A DNA stretch of 64,000 nt from Candidatus Sulfopaludibacter sp. SbA3 (lineage in GTDB: Bacteria; Pseudomonadota; Alphaproteobacteria; Caulobacterales; Hyphomonadaceae). The stretch covers positions 248,001-312,000 of the forward strand of contig CAMDAC010000001.1 in the NCBI GenBank assembly GCA_945888325.1. The letters are read 5' to 3'. The notes under the pieces were generated by a model that was not told the origin of the DNA, did no database searches, and saw nothing but the letters and a program-made list of their open reading frames with translations. The translations under genes were made by a program, and so were the position numbers. Below, piece by piece: positions 58,529 through 64,000 of the stretch (positions within the stretch are counted from its first letter, which is position 1; each line of letters opens with the position of its first letter).

Positions 58529-59332
58529 TTAGCCGGCCATCGCCTTCAGGGCGGCGCGGGTCGCGTCGTCGGCGGGGAAGAGGAGTTCAAGGCGCAGGTC
58601 GCGGATGGTGACGTCTTCGCTGGTGCCGAAATGGGCGATGGTGGAGAGGAAGCTCAACTGGCCGCCGGGGACGTTGATGATCAGCGGCACGAGCGGGCGG
58701 CGGGGCGCGCCGCCGGGCAGGGGGTGGCGCAGGCTGGCGGCGTCAAGGGCGGTGAGGAGGTCTCGCAGGACCAGGTCGCCGGCCGCTTCGAGGGCTTCGA
58801 GGGCGATGCGGCCGCGCATCTCGTGGACGACTTCGGGGAGGTTCGCGATCATCGCATCGGCGACGGGGTTGTCCGTCAGCATGCGGACGAGGCTGGTTTC
58901 GCCGGTTTCGGCTTGCAGAGGCGTGAGCAAGGCGGCGGCGGTGGCATTCGTGCCGCGCACGCGCCAGTGACGGTCGCACAGGATGGCGGGCCAAGGGGCG
59001 TGGCGGTCCATCATTTCCTTCAGGATGGCACGGAAAGGGCCGAGCGCGTCGGAGTCCAGCGGCGAGGCGGGGAAGACGGCGGCATAGCCGGCCGCCTGCA
59101 ACAGCGCGTTCTGGCTGCCGAGGGGGAGGGTCAGGCCTTCGGAGATCTGCAGCACCATTTCGCGGCTCGGCTTCGCGCGGCCGGTTTCGAGGAAAGAGAG
59201 GTGGCGGGCGGAGACCTCGCAATCGAGGGCAAGGTCCAGCTGGCTCATCCGGCGCGCGGCGCGGAAACGGCGCAGGAGGGCGGCAAAGGCATCGCTTTCG
59301 GCGGCGGGCGGGGCGGGGTCACGCAGGCTCAT
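58529..59332 (-). CDS. XRE-family transcriptional regulator with MmyB-like ligand-binding domain
   Basis: LLRRFRAARRMSQLDLALDCEVSARHLSFLETGRAKPSREMVLQISEGL… followed by a MmyB-type domain. Confidence 0.9.
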   Translation of the reverse strand: MSLRDPAPPAAESDAFAALLRRFRAARRMSQLDLALDCEVSARHLSFLETGRAKPSREMVLQISEGLTLPLGSQNALLQAAGYAAVFPASPLDSDALGPFRAILKEMMDRHAPWPAILCDRHWRVRGTNATAAALLTPLQAETGETSLVRMLTDNPVADAMIANLPEVVHEMRGRIALEALEAAGDLVLRDLLTALDAASLRHPLPGGAPRRPLVPLIINVPGGQLSFLSTIAHFGTSEDVTIRDLRLELLFPADDATRAALKAMAG

Positions 59333-59440
59333 GGGCAGCATGCTCGCAGGCACGCGCGCGCGAGTCCATGACCTCGCAGGTAATTGCGCAGCTTACGCCG
59401 ACGGGGCGAGGATGAGGCAACGTCAAGACAGGAGCGACGC

Positions 59441-59866
59441 ATGACCGGGCTTTGGAAAACATGGATCACCCTCTGGTGCTGGGGTGTCGTTCTCTTCGGC
59501 GCGGTGCTGGCGACGGCGGGCGTGCCGGCACTCGATGGCCTTGTTCGCGCGCTCTACGCAATTCTTAGCGCCCAACCGCTGCCAGACGCATTCCTGGATG
59601 CGCCGGGGATGCGCTTCTCGGTGGCGCTGATGGGCGCCGTGTCGCTCGGATGGGGCTTCACCGTGCTGTTCCTGCTGCCGGCGATCCATGCGGCCGGCGC
59701 GCCGGCCTGGCGCGGACTGACGGCGGCGGTGGTGATCTGGTTCGTGATCGACGGGGCGCTGTCAGCCGCGACGGGTTTCGCCCTCAACATCGTCCCGAAT
59801 ACGGCGCTGGCGACTGCCTACTTCGTGCCGCTGCTGGCCAGCGGCGCGCTGAAATCCGCTCACTGA
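59441..59866 (+). CDS. hypothetical integral membrane protein (4 TM)
   Basis: MTGLWKTWITLWCWGVVLFGAVLATAGVPALDGLVRALYAIL… hydrophobic segments. Confidence 0.75.
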   Translation: MTGLWKTWITLWCWGVVLFGAVLATAGVPALDGLVRALYAILSAQPLPDAFLDAPGMRFSVALMGAVSLGWGFTVLFLLPAIHAAGAPAWRGLTAAVVIWFVIDGALSAATGFALNIVPNTALATAYFVPLLASGALKSAH

Positions 59867-59889
59867 TCCCCAGGCCAAGGAGACCTGAC

Positions 59890-60276
59890 ATGACGACGAC
59901 CCAGATATCTGCCGCAGAAGCGGTGCATGCCTTTCTCAATGCCGTGACGGCGTTCGACTATGACGCCGCTATGACGCTGATCGCGGACGGCTGCGAATAC
60001 GAGAACATGCCGATGGGCAAGGCGATTGGCCCGGCCGGGGTGCGCGGCGTGCTGGAGCCGTTCTTCTCGCCGACGCTGGAGAACGAGTTCCTGATCCTCC
60101 GGGAACTGACGAACGGAAATACCGTGTTCACCGAGCGGCTCGACCGCCACCGCCTCGCCACCGGCTGGGTCGAGTTGCCGGTGGCGGGCGTCTGGGTCGT
60201 CGAGAACGGGCTGATCACCGTCTGGCGCGAGTATTTCGACGCCGCAACGATCCTCTCGAAATGGCCCGCGCCTTAG
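59890..60276 (+). CDS. limonene-1,2-epoxide hydrolase-like (NTF2-fold) protein
   Basis: EAVHAFLNAVTAFDYDAAMTLIADGCEYENMPMGKAIGPAGVRGVLEPFF…TVFTERLDRHRLATGWVELPVAGVWVVENGLITVWREYFD. Confidence 0.88.
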   Translation: MTTTQISAAEAVHAFLNAVTAFDYDAAMTLIADGCEYENMPMGKAIGPAGVRGVLEPFFSPTLENEFLILRELTNGNTVFTERLDRHRLATGWVELPVAGVWVVENGLITVWREYFDAATILSKWPAP

Positions 60277-60280
60277 CGGA

Positions 60281-61867
60281 TCAGTAGGTCGGGGCCGGGA
60301 TCAGCCCGAGGGCGCGGCCCATGACGTGGAAGAGTTCGTTCTGCTCGATCACGCCGGTGACGAGATTGGCGCCCGGACCGGAGGCGAGGGCGGCCACGTC
60401 CTCGCCTCCATGCGTTTCCGAGTACATCGGCACGAGGGCGGGCTGGCGGAAGTCCGGCGCCAGCGTGTCGACGCCGGTGAGATCCTGACGCGTGCAATCG
60501 AAGACCGGTTTTCCGTCGGCGTCCTTGCCGTTCTCGCGGCAGGCGCCGGGGCCATTGGCATAGCCCAGCGTCGTGTACGCAAGGCCGTCGGCGCCGGCGG
60601 AACCGCCTTCGCCGCCGATGCCGGAGGCGGAGATGCCGAGGATCGGGTTGTTGCGCTGGGCATAGCCGGCGATCGTCAGCGTGTGCGAGTGGTCGGCGGT
60701 GACGATGATCAGCGTTTCTTCCGGGTTGGTCATTTCGAGCGCGGTGGCGATCGCGGCGTCGAAGGCCATCGCGTCTTCCAGCGCGCGGATGGCGTTGCCG
60801 CCATGGTGGGCATGGTCGATGCGGCCGCCTTCGACCATCAGGACATAGCCGTCCTCGTCCTGCGACAGGCGGGTGATCGCGGCGCGGGTCATGTCGGCGA
60901 TATGGGGCTCGCCTGCAGTATCCTTCTCGCGGTCGAGCTCGTATTGCATGTGCGACGGCTCGAACAGGCCGAGCAGTTTGACGCCCGTGGTGAAGTCGGT
61001 CGCCTCGAAGCCGGCCTTGTCGAAGACGAACTTGTGGTCAGGCGACTTGGCGGTCCATTCTTCGGTGAGGTTGCGGCCGTCGGCGCGGTCGCCGGTCTTG
61101 CCATCATATTCCGGGTCCGGTGTTTCCTTGGTGAGGAATTTCGACCGGCCGCCGCCGAGGAGGATGTCGAAGCTGCCTTCCGGCCATTCGATCAGCTGGC
61201 GGGCGATGTCCTTGCAGGTGTCCGAGGAGGCGCCCTTCATGTCACTGTCGGCTTCCCAGTCGCGCAGCGGCACCTTGGCGTAGGCGGAGGCGGGCGTCGC
61301 GTGGGTGATGCGGGCGGTCGAGACGAGGCCGGTCGAGAGGCCTGCGCGGGCGGCGAGTTCGAACAGCGTTTCAACTTCCGTACCCGGAACACTGGCGCAG
61401 TTGCCATAGCTGACGCTGCTGTTCACACCGAGCACGCCCGAGAGGGTCTTGACGCCGCTGACCATGGCGACGGCGGTGCCGGCCGAGTCGGGGATCTGGA
61501 AATTGTGGCTGTAGGTTTTCGACAGCGCCGAATACGGCAGGTCGTCCATCGCCAGGTGGTGGCTCTCGCCGTCTTCGCCGGCGGACTGGCCGGCATAGAT
61601 GCGGGCCGCAGTGATGGTGGAGATGCCCATGCCATCGCCGATGAACAGGATGACGTTCTTCGCAGGCTTTGCGCCGCGCGCCGCGATGCGGGCGTCCACG
61701 GCGGCGGCGGCGCTGGTGTAGTAGCTGTCGGCGGACTGTTTCGGCAGGGCGGCTTCGCGGTCCGGGACGAGTTGTGCGTCTGCTTGCGGCGGCGCGGCTT
61801 CCGGCGGGGTCGCGCAGGCGGCGAGGACGGCTAGGCTGGCGGCGAGGGCGGCGAGGGATGGGCGCAT
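60281..61867 (-). CDS. alkaline phosphatase (PhoA/PhoB superfamily), lipoprotein/exported
   Basis: AKNVILFIGDGMGISTITAARIYAG…DSAGTAVAMVSGVKTLSGVLGVN…VEGGRIDHAHHGGNAIRALEDAMAFDAAI…IIVTADHSHTL. Confidence 0.96.
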   Translation of the reverse strand: MRPSLAALAASLAVLAACATPPEAAPPQADAQLVPDREAALPKQSADSYYTSAAAAVDARIAARGAKPAKNVILFIGDGMGISTITAARIYAGQSAGEDGESHHLAMDDLPYSALSKTYSHNFQIPDSAGTAVAMVSGVKTLSGVLGVNSSVSYGNCASVPGTEVETLFELAARAGLSTGLVSTARITHATPASAYAKVPLRDWEADSDMKGASSDTCKDIARQLIEWPEGSFDILLGGGRSKFLTKETPDPEYDGKTGDRADGRNLTEEWTAKSPDHKFVFDKAGFEATDFTTGVKLLGLFEPSHMQYELDREKDTAGEPHIADMTRAAITRLSQDEDGYVLMVEGGRIDHAHHGGNAIRALEDAMAFDAAIATALEMTNPEETLIIVTADHSHTLTIAGYAQRNNPILGISASGIGGEGGSAGADGLAYTTLGYANGPGACRENGKDADGKPVFDCTRQDLTGVDTLAPDFRQPALVPMYSETHGGEDVAALASGPGANLVTGVIEQNELFHVMGRALGLIPAPTY

Positions 61868-61930
61868 GGATCGGCTCCGGTCAGCATCTGTCCTGACGCC
61901 ATAGCCCAGCTTCGTGACAGTTGCGACCCG

Positions 61931-62848
61931 TCACGCGGCGGGCAGGGCGCGCGTGCGCTGTTTCTGCTGTGCAAGCCAGACGGCAACAAGGATCGCGCCT
62001 GCCCCAGCGGCCTGGATCGTGGTCAGCGGTTCCTTGAACAGGGACCAGGAGATCGCGGCGGCGACGACGGGTTGGGCGAGGACAAGGATGCCGGCGACGG
62101 CCGTGTCGGTGGAGCCGAGGCCGGAGATGATGAGGCCTTGCCCCGCGACCTGCACGACGATGGCGAGGGCGAGCGGCACGAGGAAGCCGGCGGGCGTCTT
62201 CGGCATGAAATCCTCGCCCGAAAGCAGCACGACGAAGAAGGCGAGGGCAGCTTCGAACACGCTGAGCCAGAACATCGCTTCAAGCCCGCCAAGCGTGCGG
62301 CGGGCGAGTTTCGAGAACAGCATGTAGAAGGAGACGAAGACGGCGGCCGCCAGCGCGAAGAGATCGCCGCGCAGCGCGCCGGGATGGGTGCCGTCTCCGC
62401 CGAGGGACAGGGCCGCAGCGCCGAGGATGGCGAGACCGGCGGCGAGGGCCCAGTTGAGGCCGGGACGTTCCTTGAGGAAAGCCCATGCGGCAAGGCCGAC
62501 GAGGACGTTGCCGAGATTGACGATGAAGGTGGCGTTGGACACGCTCGTCATCGTCAGGGCCCAGTGCCAGAGCGCCATGTCGAGCGTGAAGAAGAACGCG
62601 GCGAGGAAGACGGCGATGTTGGGCCTCGCAGGCAGGCGCCGGTCGACCGCGAGGACGAGGATCAGCAGCATCGGCACGGCGAAGAGGTAGCGCCAGAAGG
62701 CGATGGCCTGAGGGCCGAGTTCATCAAGGCCGAGGCGCAGGCCGATGGGCGCAAAGCCGAGCGCGATGCCGCCGCCAAGCACCATCAGCGGTCCGAGCCA
62801 GGGGCGCGGCTGGCGGACGGGGCGAGGCTGGGGAACGGCGTTGGTCAT
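61931..62848 (-). CDS. DMT superfamily (EamA) transporter
   Basis: MVLGGGIALGFAPIGLRLGLDELGPQAIAFWRYLFAVPML…; ten hydrophobic segments with EamA duplications. Confidence 0.92.
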   Translation of the reverse strand: MTNAVPQPRPVRQPRPWLGPLMVLGGGIALGFAPIGLRLGLDELGPQAIAFWRYLFAVPMLLILVLAVDRRLPARPNIAVFLAAFFFTLDMALWHWALTMTSVSNATFIVNLGNVLVGLAAWAFLKERPGLNWALAAGLAILGAAALSLGGDGTHPGALRGDLFALAAAVFVSFYMLFSKLARRTLGGLEAMFWLSVFEAALAFFVVLLSGEDFMPKTPAGFLVPLALAIVVQVAGQGLIISGLGSTDTAVAGILVLAQPVVAAAISWSLFKEPLTTIQAAGAGAILVAVWLAQQKQRTRALPAA

Positions 62849-63714
62849 GCGGCGCGGGTCATCGCGCGAATATCGTCCGGCGTCATCCCTTCTTTGCGGT
62901 AGTCGGCGAGGCTCTTGTCGCCAAAGCGTTTGGAGAGTTTCTTCCCGTCCGGACCCAGGATCAGCGGATGGAAGCGGTATACGGGCGAGGGCCAGCCCAT
63001 CAGGGCCTGCAATAGCGCGTGGATGGCGGTTACCTCGCGCAGGTCTTCGCCCCGGATGATGTGGGTGATGCCTTGCAGGGCGTCATCATGGCAGCAGGCA
63101 AGGTGATAGCTCGTCGGCGTGTCCTTGCGGGCGAGAACGACATCGCCGAACCGGTTCGGCCGGGCGGGAACGGCGCGGGGGCCGGCGGTGGTCCATTCGG
63201 TGTAGGCGAGGTCGCGGTAAGCCGGGCCGAGGGCGCCCCGCGCGGCGTCCAGCGACAGGCGCCAGGCATTGGGGGCGTTGTGGGCGAGGCGTTCGGCCTC
63301 TTCCGCCGGGCCGAGGGGGTGGCTGACAAGGCCGCCTTCGTCCGGATCGGCGCCGGCGGGCAGGCGGGCGGCGATCTCGCGGCGGGTGAGAAAGCAGCGA
63401 TACACAAGTCCCCGGGCGCGAAGTGCGTTGAGAACTGTGCTATAGTCCCCGAAATGGTCCGACTGGCGGCGCACCTCGCCGCTCCACTCCAGTCCCAGCC
63501 AGGCAAGGTCTTCCAGAAGGGAAGCCTCGAACTCCGGGCGGCAGCGCGTCTGGTCGATATCCTCGATCCGGAGCCGCACTTCCCCGCCTTCGGTCCGGGC
63601 CGCGTCCCAGACCGCAAAGGCGGAGGCGGCATGCCCAAGATGCAGGCGGCCGGTGGGGGAAGGGGCGAAGCGGGTGCGCAAGACGGGTAGGGTCCTGAGA
63701 ATACAGAGTTTCAC
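62845..63714 (-). CDS. gluQRS: tRNA glutamyl-Q(34) synthetase GluQRS
   Basis: TRFAPSPTGRLHLGHAASAFAVWDAARTEGGEVRLRIEDIDQTRCRPEFEASLLEDLAWLGLEW…GKKLSKRFGDKSLADYRKEG; no anticodon-binding domain. Confidence 0.94.
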   Translation of the reverse strand: MKLCILRTLPVLRTRFAPSPTGRLHLGHAASAFAVWDAARTEGGEVRLRIEDIDQTRCRPEFEASLLEDLAWLGLEWSGEVRRQSDHFGDYSTVLNALRARGLVYRCFLTRREIAARLPAGADPDEGGLVSHPLGPAEEAERLAHNAPNAWRLSLDAARGALGPAYRDLAYTEWTTAGPRAVPARPNRFGDVVLARKDTPTSYHLACCHDDALQGITHIIRGEDLREVTAIHALLQALMGWPSPVYRFHPLILGPDGKKLSKRFGDKSLADYRKEGMTPDDIRAMTRAA

Positions 63715-63770
63715 TGTTGCAAGGATTTGGTAAGAAACGTATCGCCTTGAGGCATTAGAGGGTAGCTGAG

Positions 63771-64000
63771 ATGTTGATTGCCGGTTGGCTTGAGACAGCT
63801 GACAAGTGGTTGAAAACCAACGTGCCGGGCGCCGAGTGGCTGACCCTGTTCGGCGCTGGCGTGGCGGTACTGGGCGCGCTTTACCTTGTCTATAAGCTGA
63901 TGCGGGGCCTCGGCCGCTTTGCCAGCGCCGTCTCGAATGGCAGCCGCGCCGCCCGCGCCAAGGCCAGCAGGACCCCCGGTTTCCGCATCCTTCTGGCCCG
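63771..64000 (+). CDS. hypothetical protein with N-terminal TM, truncated by the window edge
   Basis: MLIAGWLETADKWLKTNVPGAEWLTLFGAGVAVLGALYLVYKLMRGLGRFASAVSNG…, open to the end of the window. Confidence 0.6.
   Translation, partial: MLIAGWLETADKWLKTNVPGAEWLTLFGAGVAVLGALYLVYKLMRGLGRFASAVSNGSRAARAKASRTPGFRILLA

Noticed and set aside
56679-58532. 617-aa plus-strand ORF opposite the methyltransferase and alcohol dehydrogenase
   Set aside because: Antisense artefact; both minus-strand genes have strong family signatures.

Overview
The window is a 64 kb, GC-rich, densely coding chromosomal segment. It looks like an alphaproteobacterium, probably near Hyphomonas/Caulobacterales, judging by TrcR/DUF1013, RcdA/DUF1465, DUF1192 and overall protein style. 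I see no prophage, transposase, integrase or CRISPR array. Most content is housekeeping or metabolic: smr, trcR-like, rcdA-like, carbonic anhydrase, tRNA-Ala(CGC), ppa, acyl-CoA dehydrogenase plus enoyl-CoA hydratase, hsp20, gpmA, ffh, chorismate mutase, rpsP, rimM, trmD, rplS, leuC, bioB, cysK, leuD, leuB, asd, argG, pyrD, alkaline phosphatase and gluQRS. The most notable points are: (1) a clustered gene-decay zone at about 7.0-12.1 kb, where an H-NOX nitric-oxide sensor (in-frame TAG), its adjacent GGDEF-EAL partner (two 1-nt frameshifts), an SRPBCC gene (two internal deletions) and a BNR/sialidase-like lipoprotein (in-frame TGA) are all broken while interleaved genes stay open; (2) two beta/gamma-crystallin-like exported proteins, plus a glycosyltransferase and a Kef antiporter, inserted into the normally contiguous rpsP-rimM-trmD-rplS cluster; (3) a large membrane-anchored protein with seven 53-aa repeats of alternating A/B type, suggesting a beta-solenoid; (4) a pair of paralogous small lipoproteins flanking an ABM-domain gene between leuD and leuB; (5) a candidate ROSE-type RNA thermometer on hsp20; (6) at least four convergent gene pairs with overlapping stop codons, three of them sharing a CTAG palindrome; (7) several REP-like or terminator palindromes. 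I did not find a clear defence or other wholly new multi-gene system. Items 2-4 are the best candidates for undescribed biology. All identifications come from reading motifs; no database search was possible.
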